In this document: positions 53,432 to 62,322 of the stretch, piece after piece | How positions within the stretch are numbered: the first letter of the stretch is position 1 | Layout of the letters: each line of letters begins with the position of its first letter | DNA from: Streptomyces sp. NBC_01296 | GTDB lineage: Bacteria > Actinomycetota > Actinomycetes > Streptomycetales > Streptomycetaceae | Assembly (NCBI RefSeq): GCF_035984415.1 | Contig: NZ_CP130720.1 | Location: 1,674,001 to 1,738,000 of the forward strand | DNA length: 64,000 bases | Reading direction: 5' to 3' | Program-made: the position numbers and the translations under genes | Notes under the pieces: generated by a model | The model's input: the letters and a program-made list of their open reading frames with translations, nothing else | Told to the model about the DNA's origin: nothing | Database searches by the model: none

Positions 53432-54912
53432 GCCCGGCCTCCCCGCTCGCGGGCCCACCAGTCGCGAAACGGCTGCGGCGGGGGCTCCGGGAGGTCCCGG
53501 GTATCCGTCCATGCCCGGCCGGGGCCCGGCAGGCGGCGGGGCCGCAGTCTGCGGGCCCTGGCCAGGAGGCGTTCCCCCGCGCGCAGCGCGCCCGGGTGGT
53601 CCAGGAGCAGCCGGGCGGCCCGCATCGCGGCCCGCTCGGCGGTGTGGCCGTGCGCGGGGCGGATCCGGACGCGGATGCCCTCGCGGGTCACCGGGCCGCC
53701 CTGGGCCACCCGTTCGCGCAGGTGGACGAGGACCTCGGGGATGTCGATCGCGACCGGGCAGACCTCGTAGCAGGCCCCGCACAGGGTGGATGCGTAGGGC
53801 AGCGAGGCGTCGATCTCACTGCCCGTACCCCGCAGTTGGGGGCTGAGGATGGCGCCGATCGGGCCGGGGTAGACCGAGCCGTAGGCGTGGCCGCCGGCGC
53901 GCTCGTACACCGGGCAGACGTTCAGGCAGGCGGAGCAGCGGATGCAGCGCAGGGCCTGGCGGCCCACCGCGTCGGCGAGGGTGTCGGTGCGGCCGTTGTC
54001 GAGGAGGACGAGGTGGAAGGCGGAGGGTCCGTCGCCGTCAGCCCCCCTCGAAGGGCCCAGCCCGGTCCACATCGTCGTGTACGGGTTCATCCGCTCGGCC
54101 GTGGACGAGCGCGGCAGCGTCTGGAGGAAGATCTCCAGGTCCCGGAAGGTCGGCACGACCTTCTCGATGCCCACCACCGAGATCAGGGTCTCGGGCAGGG
54201 TCAGGCACATGCGGCCGTTGCCCTCGGATTCGAAGACGACCATCGTGCCCGTCTCGGCGACCATGAAGTTGGCGCCGCAGACCCCGACCTTCGCGCGCAG
54301 GAACTTCTCGCGCAGGTGCAGGCGCGCCGCCTCGGCGAGCTCGCGCGGGTCGTCGCCGAGCCCGTCCGGCGCCGGGAGGCCCCAACTCCCCATCTCCGCC
54401 TCGAAGATGTCCCGGATCTCGGCCCGGTTGCGGTGGATGGCCGGGACCAGGATGTGCGAGGGGCGGTCGTGGCCGAGCTGGACGATGAGCTCGGCCAGGT
54501 CCGTCTCGTACGCGGCGATCCCGGCGGCCTCGAGGGCCTCGTTGAGGCCGATCTCCTGGGTGGCCATGGACTTGACCTTGACCACCTCCCGGTGGCCCGT
54601 GGCCAGCACCAGCCCGGTCACGATCCGGTTGGCCTCGTCGGCGTCGGCCGCCCAGTGGACGGTGCCGCCCGCTGCCGTCACGGACTCCTCCAGCCGGAGC
54701 AGGTAGCGGTCCAGGTGGCGCAGCGTGTGGTCCTTGACGGCCTTGCCCGCCGCGCGCAGCCGGTCCCAGTCGGCCAGCTCGGCGACGGCCCGGGCCCGTT
54801 TGTCGCGGATGGTGTGGGTGGCGCGGCGGAGGTTGGCGCGCAGCGCCCCGTCCCCGACGGCCTCGCGCGCCGCCTCCGGGAACGCCGGCATGCCCATGAA
54901 CGTGCCCGTCAT
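53428..54912 (-). CDS. lutB: Iron-sulfur lactate utilisation protein B
   Basis: 494 residues from the ATG at 54912, with a GGGGG stretch ~9 nt upstream. An N-terminal LUD domain (VKVKSMATQEIGLNEAL ... GANFMVAETGTMV) is followed by two 4Fe-4S ferredoxin motifs, CIRCSACLNVCPVY and CGACYEVCPVAI, and a C-terminal basic region. It is the electron-carrying subunit of the lactate oxidation complex. The start is 13 nt after the lutA stop. Confidence 0.94.
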   Translation of the reverse strand: MTGTFMGMPAFPEAAREAVGDGALRANLRRATHTIRDKRARAVAELADWDRLRAAGKAVKDHTLRHLDRYLLRLEESVTAAGGTVHWAADADEANRIVTGLVLATGHREVVKVKSMATQEIGLNEALEAAGIAAYETDLAELIVQLGHDRPSHILVPAIHRNRAEIRDIFEAEMGSWGLPAPDGLGDDPRELAEAARLHLREKFLRAKVGVCGANFMVAETGTMVVFESEGNGRMCLTLPETLISVVGIEKVVPTFRDLEIFLQTLPRSSTAERMNPYTTMWTGLGPSRGADGDGPSAFHLVLLDNGRTDTLADAVGRQALRCIRCSACLNVCPVYERAGGHAYGSVYPGPIGAILSPQLRGTGSEIDASLPYASTLCGACYEVCPVAIDIPEVLVHLRERVAQGGPVTREGIRVRIRPAHGHTAERAAMRAARLLLDHPGALRAGERLLARARRLRPRRLPGPGRAWTDTRDLPEPPPQPFRDWWARERGGRA

Positions 54913-54925
54913 CCGAACGCCCCCT

Positions 54926-55681
54926 TCATCGCAGCGGTTCCTCCTCCGTCGAGGCCAGGATCTCGGCGAGGTGCAGGGCCCGCATCGCCTCTCCCCTGCG
55001 GCGCAGGATCCCGCCGAGGTGGGCCAGGCAGGAGTTGTCGGCCCCGCACAGGACGTCCGCGCCCGTCCCCACCGCACTGTCGATCTTGTCGGTGCCCATC
55101 GCCGCGGACACGTCCGGGTTCTTGACGGCGAAGGTGCCGCCGAAGCCGCAGCACTCCTCGGCGCCGGGCAGCTCGACCAGGTCCAGGCCCTTGACGGCGG
55201 CGAGCAGCCGCCGCGGCCGGTCCCCCAGCCCGAGCCCCCGCAAGCCGTGACAAGAGGGGTGATAGGTGACGGTGTGCGGGAAGTACGCGCCCACATCGGT
55301 CACCCCGAGTACGTCCACCAGGAACTCGGTCAGCTCGTGGACGCGCGGTACGAGGTCCCCGGTCAGCGCCGCCAGCCCGGAGCCCCGCCCCTCCTGCTCC
55401 GCCAGGCGGGCGATGCGCGGGTAGTGGGCGCGGACCATCGCGGCGCAGGAACCCGACGGGGTGACCACGTACGGGTACCCCGCGAAGGCCTCGGCGGTGC
55501 GCCGCAGCAGCGGTTCGCTCTCGCGCCGGTAGCCGGTGTTGTACTGCGGCTGGCCGCAGCAGCTCTGGGCCGCCGGGAAGTCCACGTCGACGCCGAGCCG
55601 CTCCAGCAGGCGTACGACGGCGATGCCGGTCCGGGGGTACAGCGCGTCGTTGACGCAGGTGACGAACAGGGCGGCACGCAT
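54926..55681 (-). CDS. lutA: Lactate utilisation protein A ((Fe-S)-binding, CCG domains)
   Basis: 251 residues. Two cysteine-rich CCG motifs (AQSCCGQPQYNTGY and EECCGFGG) plus Cys-rich SGSCAAM and NSCLAH segments, as in LutA/GlpC-type subunits that hold non-cubane iron-sulfur clusters. First gene of a coupled lutA-lutB-lutC-VOC operon, divergent from cobF with 18 nt between starts. Confidence 0.94.
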   Translation of the reverse strand: MRAALFVTCVNDALYPRTGIAVVRLLERLGVDVDFPAAQSCCGQPQYNTGYRRESEPLLRRTAEAFAGYPYVVTPSGSCAAMVRAHYPRIARLAEQEGRGSGLAALTGDLVPRVHELTEFLVDVLGVTDVGAYFPHTVTYHPSCHGLRGLGLGDRPRRLLAAVKGLDLVELPGAEECCGFGGTFAVKNPDVSAAMGTDKIDSAVGTGADVLCGADNSCLAHLGGILRRRGEAMRALHLAEILASTEEEPLR

Positions 55682-55699
55682 GACGGGCAGAATAGCGGC

Positions 55700-56452
55700 G
55701 TGAAGAAGTTCTCAGTGATCGGCATAGGCGCGGGCGACCCGGACCACCTGACCCTCCAGGCGGTCAGGGCGATCGGCGCGGCGGACGCATTCCTCATCCT
55801 GGAGAAGGGCGAGGAGAAGGCGGATCTGACCGGGCTGCGGCGCGCGATGCTCGACGAGCACGCCCGCCCCGGCCACCGGCTCGTGGAGGGCCGCGACCCG
55901 GACCGGGACCGGACCCCGGACCGGTACGCGCCGACGGTGGACGGCTGGCGCAGTGCGCGGGCCGAGATCTTCGAGCGGTTCATCGCCGAGGACCTGGCGG
56001 ACGGCGAGACCGGGGCGTTCCTGGTCTGGGGCGACCCCTCGCTGTACGACTCCACGCTCGCCATCCTGGACGAGGTGCTGGAGCGGGGGCGGGTGGCGTT
56101 CGAGCACGAGGTGGTGCCCGGCATCAGCAGCATCTCCTCGCTGCTGGCCCGGCACCGGACCAACCTGAACCGGGTCGGCCGGCCCGTCCAGATCACCACC
56201 GGGCGGCGCCTCGCCGAGGGCTGGCCGCAGGACGTGGACGACGTGGTGGTGATGCTGGACGCGCGGCACGCCTTCACCGCCCACCTCGACCAGGACCTCT
56301 TCATCTACTGGGGCGCCTACGTCGGCACCCCGGACGAGATCCTGGTCTCGGGGAAGCTGGCGGAGGTCGCCGGCCGGATCGAGGAGCTCCGGACCGAGGC
56401 CCGCGCCCGCAAGGGCTGGATCATGGACACGTACCTGCTCCGGCGCGGCTGA
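55700..56452 (+). CDS. cobF: Precorrin-6A synthase (CobF)
   Basis: 250 residues from a GTG at 55700. The tetrapyrrole methylase fold shows GIGAGDPDHLTLQAV at the N-terminus, FLVWGDPSLYDST in the SAM site and VVPGISSISSL. The length and TGRRLAEGWP segment fit CobF, which methylates C-1 of precorrin-5 with loss of acetate in aerobic cobalamin synthesis. It stands alone here, away from other cob genes. Confidence 0.92.
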   Translation: MKKFSVIGIGAGDPDHLTLQAVRAIGAADAFLILEKGEEKADLTGLRRAMLDEHARPGHRLVEGRDPDRDRTPDRYAPTVDGWRSARAEIFERFIAEDLADGETGAFLVWGDPSLYDSTLAILDEVLERGRVAFEHEVVPGISSISSLLARHRTNLNRVGRPVQITTGRRLAEGWPQDVDDVVVMLDARHAFTAHLDQDLFIYWGAYVGTPDEILVSGKLAEVAGRIEELRTEARARKGWIMDTYLLRRG

Positions 56453-56458
56453 GCCCCG

Positions 56459-57628
56459 TCATCCCACGTAGCCGGGGAGTACGGCGGCGAGGCGCTCGTA
56501 CTCCTCGGGCCGGTTGTAGACCTGCCCGCAGACGCGGATGCCGCCGCCGCCCGGCCAGGGCCAGACCAGCACCCGGATGCCCTGCTCCGCCGCGATCCGC
56601 TCGCGCAGGGCGCGGGCGGCCTCCGGGGTCTCGGCGGTGCCGGGCGGCAGCCGCAGGGAGCGCATCGCGAGGCCCTCGGTGTACGGGAGCGGGGTGAGCC
56701 CGGGGATCTCGCCGAGCAGGGCCGCGCCGTGGGCGGCGAGGGCGCTGTTGTGGGCCCGTACCTTCGCGGCGTCGAGCCGGTCGAGGAGGTCCAGGCCCTC
56801 GGGGGCGGCGAGCCATCCGGTGTAGTCGGCGGTGGCGCGGTTCTCGACGGAGCGGGGGAACCCGTCCGCGTCCTCCCAGGAGGGCACCAGCGCCCGGACC
56901 CGGCCGCGGTGTGCGGGGGCGACGGCGAGGACGGCGCTGCCGGAGGGGGCGTACCCCCATTTGTGCAGGTTGCCGAACCAGAAGTCGGCGCCCCCGGCGA
57001 GCGGGTCCGCGACCATGCCGGGGACGTGCGCCCCGTCGACGATGGTGGTGACCCCGCGGGCGGCCAGGTCGGCGAGCAGCCGGGGCGAGGCGATGAGCCG
57101 GGCGGTGGGCGAGCTGATGTGGTCGAGCAGCGCCACCTTGGTACGGGGCGTCAGCCCGGCCAGCACGGTCTCGCGTACGGCTTCCTCGTCGGGCAAGTAC
57201 GGGTCCAGCGCGACGGTGTTGACCCGCGCGCGGCGGGCGGCGGCCGCGACGACCGTGCCGTAGCCGTGGTCGGTGACCAGGATCTCGTCACCGTCGGCGA
57301 ACGGGACGGCGTCGAGGGCGAGGTTGGCGCCCTCGGTGGCGTTGGCGATGAAGGCCATGCCGTCGGGGTCGGCGCCGAAGTGCCGTGCGACACGGGCGCG
57401 GGCCCCGGCGATCCGGTCCGCGGCGCCGATGAAGAAGGCGTCCGGATCGGCGTGCAGCTCCGCCCGGAGCGCGGCCTGGGCCTCCTGCACGGGGAGCGGT
57501 ACGGCGCCGAAGGACCCGTGGTTGAGGTGGGCGACCTCCGGATCCAGCCGGAACAGCCCGGGTCCCGCGGGGAACACGGCGGGGGCGGCAGGACGCAACG
57601 GAGCGGCGGGGGCGGTCGGGTCGGTCAC
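56459..57628 (-). CDS. Class V aminotransferase (isopenicillin-N-epimerase-like)
   Basis: 389 residues from a GTG at 57628 with GGAGGA 4 nt upstream; the frame is open far upstream but that is a shadow of the glucanase gene. LNHGSFGAVP, ANATEGANLA and the PLP-Lys context WFGNLHKWGYAP are characteristic. Members act as epimerases, desulfurases or lyases, so substrate is open. The 3' end is 6 nt from cobF (convergent). Confidence 0.92.
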   Translation of the reverse strand: MTDPTAPAAPLRPAAPAVFPAGPGLFRLDPEVAHLNHGSFGAVPLPVQEAQAALRAELHADPDAFFIGAADRIAGARARVARHFGADPDGMAFIANATEGANLALDAVPFADGDEILVTDHGYGTVVAAAARRARVNTVALDPYLPDEEAVRETVLAGLTPRTKVALLDHISSPTARLIASPRLLADLAARGVTTIVDGAHVPGMVADPLAGGADFWFGNLHKWGYAPSGSAVLAVAPAHRGRVRALVPSWEDADGFPRSVENRATADYTGWLAAPEGLDLLDRLDAAKVRAHNSALAAHGAALLGEIPGLTPLPYTEGLAMRSLRLPPGTAETPEAARALRERIAAEQGIRVLVWPWPGGGGIRVCGQVYNRPEEYERLAAVLPGYVG

Positions 57629-57729
57629 GGGTCCTCCGAGGGGTGGTGTGCGGTTGCCCGGATGATGCGGGCCGCGCCGGACGGCCCGGAAGGGCCAATG
57701 CGGCCGAGGTGGCCGGTACCCGCCCCGTT

Positions 57730-59400
57730 CTAGTCGCGCCCGCTGGTGACGGCGTAATACTGCAGGTCCTGGACCTGGACCGTGCGGTCCGCCGCGTAGG
57801 GCAGTTTCACCTCCGTGCCGGGCTTGCCGTCGCGGACCACCACCGCCGAGCTGGTGCCCGGGCGCAGCGGCAGCAGTGCGCAGTGGATGCCCGCCGGGGC
57901 CTCGTACTCGTCCTGGGCCGTGCCCACCGCCGTACGGACGGTCGCCGGGGCCGTCAGGAAGCTGAGCACCTCCACCGAGTCGCGCGGCGCCGCGCTGCCC
58001 TTGCGCAGGGACATCACGAGCGACTGGGCGCCGGTGGGGTCGGCCGCGGCGAACTGGGTGCGGGCCGAGACGTACAGGGTGTCGCGGACGATCTTCGGCC
58101 AGCTGCCCGTCTTGAACTTGGTCAGGTAGTACGAGGAAAGGTCCAGGTACGCGTACCCGTTGTGCAGGGAGGGCGCGAACTGGCTGCCCTCCGAGTAGTC
58201 GTTCCAGGTGGTGAGCTGCACCCAGTCGGCGCCGTCGTCGATGGCGTGCGTCCAGGTGGAGCGCAGGGTGGCGGTGTTGCCGGCCTCGTCGTAGATGCCC
58301 TGGTTGGGGCGGGCGTCCTGGACCGACACGGGCTGCATCCAGATCTTGCCCATGCCGTGGGCCCGCTGCACGTCGCGGGTGGCGCTCTCCTGGCCGACGT
58401 AGCTGCGGCTGCCCCACTCGGAGAAGCCGTGGCTGATCGGCGCGAACCGCGCGCTGTTGGCGTCGAAGTCGAGGAACGTCGGGACGAAGGCGGTGCGGAT
58501 GCCGTGCCGGGTCCCCAGGAGGTCGAGGAACTGCGTCCACCAGGCGACGTCCTTCGCCTCCGCCTTGAAGGGGGAGACGACGAGCCGGCCGTCGCCGAGG
58601 CGGTGCGCGGCGGGGGCCTTGCCGAGGGCGGCGACGGCGTCGGCGAGCACGCCGGGGTCGTCGGTGTTCAGCGAGGTCATGTCCGGCATCAGCATGATCT
58701 TGAACGCGGGGTCGACCGCATGGGCGGCCTCCATCAGGAGGTGGGCGCGGTCCCGGTTCGGCCCGGACAGGGAGAGCATGTCGAGCGTGAACCCGTCGAG
58801 GCCGGCGGCGCGGGCGGTGCGCACCTCCTGTTCGAGGTTGGCGCGTTCCCAGTTGCCCTCCTTGGGCCGGACGGGCAGCGGCCGGTCGCGCAGCAGGCCG
58901 CCGTACCGCTCGTGCTTGCCGTTCTCCCCGCCCGGGTTCAGGTAGTTGCGGGTGTAGTAGTCGGCGTCGGCGCTCGCGTTGTCCAGCGAGAGCGGGTACG
59001 GGGTGAAGTAGTGCGCGAAGACCAGCTTCCTGCCCGCGCCGCCGCTGCGCAGGGCGGCCGGCCCGGGCAGGTCGAAGGGCAGGGCTCCGGCAGGCCGTTG
59101 GCCGCCGGCGTCCCCCGCACCGGCGGCGCTGCCCGGGCCCTCTCCGCCCGGGCTCCCGCCGGGGGCGGGCGAGGCCGGAGCGGTGGGGCTCGGGGCGGGG
59201 CCCCCGGAGCTCGTTTCGGGGCCTGCGGACCAGGGCGTGCCGATTGCGGCGGCGGAGGCCCCCTCCTGGCCGGAGGCCCGCGCGAACGGGTCCCAGGCGA
59301 TGCCGGCGGCGGCGCAGACGCCGACGAGGAGGAGGGCGGCGGCCGGCAGGGTCAGCAGCGGCCGGCCCCGGAACCTCCGGCGGCGGCGGTGCGAACTCAT
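57730..59400 (-). CDS. Secreted alpha-1,3-glucanase-like glycoside hydrolase (GH71-like)
   Basis: 556 residues from the ATG at 59400. A basic N-terminus and hydrophobic segment (~14-35) act as signal or membrane anchor, then an Ala/Gly/Pro/Ser linker (~45-110). The catalytic region has VFAHYFTPYPLS, GLDGFTLDML and WNDYSEGSQF, features of mutanase-type GH71 enzymes that degrade alpha-1,3-glucan. Possible roles are attack on fungal walls or dental-type glucans. No partner genes are apparent; 101 nt separate it from the aminotransferase. Confidence 0.85.
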   Translation of the reverse strand: MSSHRRRRRFRGRPLLTLPAAALLLVGVCAAAGIAWDPFARASGQEGASAAAIGTPWSAGPETSSGGPAPSPTAPASPAPGGSPGGEGPGSAAGAGDAGGQRPAGALPFDLPGPAALRSGGAGRKLVFAHYFTPYPLSLDNASADADYYTRNYLNPGGENGKHERYGGLLRDRPLPVRPKEGNWERANLEQEVRTARAAGLDGFTLDMLSLSGPNRDRAHLLMEAAHAVDPAFKIMLMPDMTSLNTDDPGVLADAVAALGKAPAAHRLGDGRLVVSPFKAEAKDVAWWTQFLDLLGTRHGIRTAFVPTFLDFDANSARFAPISHGFSEWGSRSYVGQESATRDVQRAHGMGKIWMQPVSVQDARPNQGIYDEAGNTATLRSTWTHAIDDGADWVQLTTWNDYSEGSQFAPSLHNGYAYLDLSSYYLTKFKTGSWPKIVRDTLYVSARTQFAAADPTGAQSLVMSLRKGSAAPRDSVEVLSFLTAPATVRTAVGTAQDEYEAPAGIHCALLPLRPGTSSAVVVRDGKPGTEVKLPYAADRTVQVQDLQYYAVTSGRD

Positions 59401-59523
59401 CGTGGATGCCCTCCCCTGCGCTGTGTCCCGGATGCGGGACGTGCACAGCAGTAGAGCCGATCGGCGGCTTCCGGACAACCGTTCGCAGGGGCGCGCACCA
59501 ACCGGCGCCGGGCCGGGCGGAGG

Positions 59524-60942
59524 TCAGGAGCGGGCGGCCGCGACGTTCACGTTCTCCAGGACCCCGAGGGCGTCGGGGACGAGAACGGCCGTCGAGTAGT
59601 AGGCGCTGACCAGGTAGGACATGATCGAGCGCTGGTCGATGCCCATGTAGCGGACGTTCAGGCCGGGTTCGTACTCCTCGGGGATCGCGGTCGGGCGCAG
59701 GCCGATGACGCCCTCGTGCTCCTCGCCGGTCCGCAGCGCGAGGATCGAGCTGGTGTGACCGCCGACGATCGGGATCTTGCCGCAGGGCAGCAGCGGGATC
59801 CCGCGCCAGGCGGGTACCGACTTGCCCTGTACCTCGGCGTTTTCGGGGACGAGCCCGCGCTTGTTGCACTCGCGGAAGAAGGCGGCGATGGCCTTGGGGT
59901 GGGCCAGCAGCACCTTGGTGCCGCGGCGCATGGTGACCAGCTCGTCGAGGTCGTCGGGGGTGGGCGGCCCGGACCAGGTGTTGATGCGCTGCTCGTACAC
60001 GGCGTTGTGCAGCAGCCCGAACTCCCGGTTGTTGACGAGCTCCCACTCCTGGCGCTCGCGCAACGCCTCGACGGTCAGGCGCAGTTGCTGCTCGAACTGG
60101 TCCATCGGCTCGTTGTAGAGGTCGGCGACGCGGGTGTGGATCTGCAGGACGGTCTGGGCGAGGGAGAGTTCGTACTCGCGCGGGCTGAGGTCGTAGTCGA
60201 CGAAGGTGCCGGGCAGCAGGGTCTCGCCCGCGTGGCCGGAGGCGAGCTCGATGTCGGCCTCGCCGCGCCGGTTGACCGGGCGGCGGCCGTTCTCCACGTA
60301 CTGTCCGAGGTGGGCGCGCAGGGCGGCGGAGCGCTCCAGGACCTCCTGGAAGGCGCGCCAGCGCAGCACCATCACGGCGGCGGCGGTGGCGGCCCGCACG
60401 GAGTAGTCCCAGCGCGGTTCGGGCCGGCCGAGGGCGTCGTCGCCCAGCTGGTCGCCGTCGGCGACGACGCCGAGGACGTCCGGCGCGCCGTACTTGCCCC
60501 GGGCGCGCTTCTCGAGGCGGCCGTGGGCGATGACGAAGACCTCCTCGACGGGGGCCCCTTCCTCGACCAGGGTGTCGCCGGCGCGCAGGTCCCGTTTGAC
60601 GAAGCGCACGGCGAGGTCCTCGAGGACCTCCTGGTCCTGGAAGCCCTTGAGGGTGGGGAGTTCGCCCAGGGTGGGGGCGAGGATCCGCACGTCGTCGGCG
60701 CCGGTCTGCACGAAGGAGACCCGGCCGCGGCCCACGGCGTGGCTCAGGCGCCGGTTGACGCGGTAGGTGCCCGCGCCGACGTTCACCCAGGGCAGTACGC
60801 GCAGCAGCCAGCGGGAGCTGATGCCCTGCATCTGGGGGACGGACTTGGTGGTGGTCGCGAGGTTGCGGGCGGCCGCGGTGCTGAGGGCGGCCTGCCGGGC
60901 CGCCTCTTCGGCCTCGGGGGTGGGGGCTTCGGGGGTGGTCAT
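59524..60942 (-). CDS. Family 2B encapsulin shell protein (cyclic-nucleotide-binding-domain type, EshA-like)
   Basis: 472 residues from the ATG at 60942, overlapping the terpene cyclase stop (ATGA). An HK97-type shell sequence is interrupted at ~105-215 by a cyclic-nucleotide-binding-like domain ([29 protein letters not shown] ... DQLGDDALG ... SVRAAT). The usual phosphate-binding FGE reads LGD here, so ligand binding is uncertain. Family 2B encapsulins form T=1 capsids and are known to package 2-methylisoborneol-synthase-type terpene cyclases. The N-terminal ~25 residues look like a disordered arm. Confidence 0.92.
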   Translation of the reverse strand: MTTPEAPTPEAEEAARQAALSTAAARNLATTTKSVPQMQGISSRWLLRVLPWVNVGAGTYRVNRRLSHAVGRGRVSFVQTGADDVRILAPTLGELPTLKGFQDQEVLEDLAVRFVKRDLRAGDTLVEEGAPVEEVFVIAHGRLEKRARGKYGAPDVLGVVADGDQLGDDALGRPEPRWDYSVRAATAAAVMVLRWRAFQEVLERSAALRAHLGQYVENGRRPVNRRGEADIELASGHAGETLLPGTFVDYDLSPREYELSLAQTVLQIHTRVADLYNEPMDQFEQQLRLTVEALRERQEWELVNNREFGLLHNAVYEQRINTWSGPPTPDDLDELVTMRRGTKVLLAHPKAIAAFFRECNKRGLVPENAEVQGKSVPAWRGIPLLPCGKIPIVGGHTSSILALRTGEEHEGVIGLRPTAIPEEYEPGLNVRYMGIDQRSIMSYLVSAYYSTAVLVPDALGVLENVNVAAARS

Positions 60943-62213
60943 GCCGGGGTCCCTCCGTGCGTCGGGCCGTGCTCCGGGCCTTGCTCCGGGCCTTGCGTCG
61001 AGCCGTGCTCCGGGCTGCCGTCCCGGGCCGGGGCCCGGCCCGCGGGGTGGTAGCGGGCGGTGGTGCGGTGCCATTCCAGATTTCCGCCGAGCCAGGCCCA
61101 TACGTCGGCCAGGAAGCGGATCAGCGGCGGGAACCCGGCCGCGGCGAGCAGCGCCGACTCCTCCTCGAAGGCGTGCACGAGCTCGTCGTGGAGCTCGGCG
61201 GAGCGGCGCACCGCCTCGGCCCGCGAGCAGCCCTCCTCGGCCTCGATCAGCGCGGGCAGGTTGTAGTTGACGGCTGCGCTCTCGTCCTCGCGGTGCATGG
61301 AGTAGAGGTCGTTGACGATGACGCTGGCGGAGGCGGCCTTGAGGACGGCGCCCCGCACGCGCGGGTCGGCGTACGCCTCGACCGGGAGCTCGTAGCCGCC
61401 CGCCGGATCGAGCATCACCATGGCGGGGAGGAAGCTGTTGTCCTGGCGGACGGCGAGGAACTCCCAGACGGGCGGGGTGCGACCGGAGACCCGCCAGCCG
61501 GCCTCGGCGGTGTAGCCGCAGAAGAGCGCGGCCATCTCGTGCCGGTAGCGGGTGAGCTGGGAGCGGGTGGCGTACCGGGACAGGTGCTCGGTGCCGGAGC
61601 GCAGCGCGACGAGGACCGGGTCGGCACGCATGGCCTGCTCCAGCAGGGGCGCGTAGCGGGCGGGCAGATGGGCCGGGTCGATGGCGGCCAGGGCCTGGGA
61701 CAGGTGCGTGGCGATCTGCAGCGGGACGGCGCCGGCGCTCTCGTCGTCGCAGTAGTAGTCGTCGGTGGCCCACTGGGCGAGGGTGCACTTGGCGGGGGCG
61801 AGCAGCCGGTCCGGGTCCTCGACGTGGGCGTAGGTGAGCATGGTGTACCGGCCGAGCGAGAGCGCCCGTACCTCGTCCAGCCGGCCGGCGTAGATCCCGG
61901 TCTCCTCGGCCCAGGCGACGAGCCGGTCCTCCACCGCCTCCGCGAGGGCCGGATCGTCGCGCTGCGGGGGCGGGCAGTACAGCTCGGGGACGGCGGGGTT
62001 CCCCCGGGACCGCCCGGGCGCCGCGGGGGCCGGTACGGCCGCAGGGGCCGGCGCGGGGACGGCGGCCGGGGCCGGGAGCGGGGGCGGGAGGGCGGGACGG
62101 ATGCGCAGGGTGCTGGTGCCCGGTCCGCCGGGACCCCCGCGGAGCCGGGCCAGCAGCGCGGCGCGGGCCGGAACGGGAGGGGCGGGGTCGGCAGCGGGCG
62201 GATGCTTCTGCAT
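60939..62213 (-). CDS. Family 2 encapsulin cargo terpene cyclase (2-methylisoborneol-synthase-like)
   Basis: 424 residues from the ATG at 62213. A Pro/Ala-rich disordered N-terminus (1-75) contains [11 protein letters not shown] (26-36), resembling the conserved GPxGPGTxxL stretch of 2-methylisoborneol synthases that is implicated in shell loading. The catalytic domain has DDYYCDDE (from Asp151) and [11 protein letters not shown], followed by [11 protein letters not shown] as in the MIB synthases. A Gly/His/Glu/Pro repeat tail ends the protein. It is translated just before the shell. No methyltransferase lies next to it, so the product need not be 2-methylisoborneol. Confidence 0.92.
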   Translation of the reverse strand: MQKHPPAADPAPPVPARAALLARLRGGPGGPGTSTLRIRPALPPPLPAPAAVPAPAPAAVPAPAAPGRSRGNPAVPELYCPPPQRDDPALAEAVEDRLVAWAEETGIYAGRLDEVRALSLGRYTMLTYAHVEDPDRLLAPAKCTLAQWATDDYYCDDESAGAVPLQIATHLSQALAAIDPAHLPARYAPLLEQAMRADPVLVALRSGTEHLSRYATRSQLTRYRHEMAALFCGYTAEAGWRVSGRTPPVWEFLAVRQDNSFLPAMVMLDPAGGYELPVEAYADPRVRGAVLKAASASVIVNDLYSMHREDESAAVNYNLPALIEAEEGCSRAEAVRRSAELHDELVHAFEEESALLAAAGFPPLIRFLADVWAWLGGNLEWHRTTARYHPAGRAPARDGSPEHGSTQGPEQGPEHGPTHGGTPA

Positions 62214-62322
62214 GGCATGACAGTGCGATGCGGTCCCGGCGCACGGGTAGCCGCCCCTGCACCGGCCCTGTTGAAAATCCCGCGCAGTTGAAGCTCTGAA
62301 CGGATGTACGACAACACACCCC

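Noticed and set aside
57629-60046. Upstream extension of the aminotransferase frame
   Set aside because: It overlaps the glucanase and encapsulin genes in shadow frame; the GTG at 57628 has GGAGGA just upstream.
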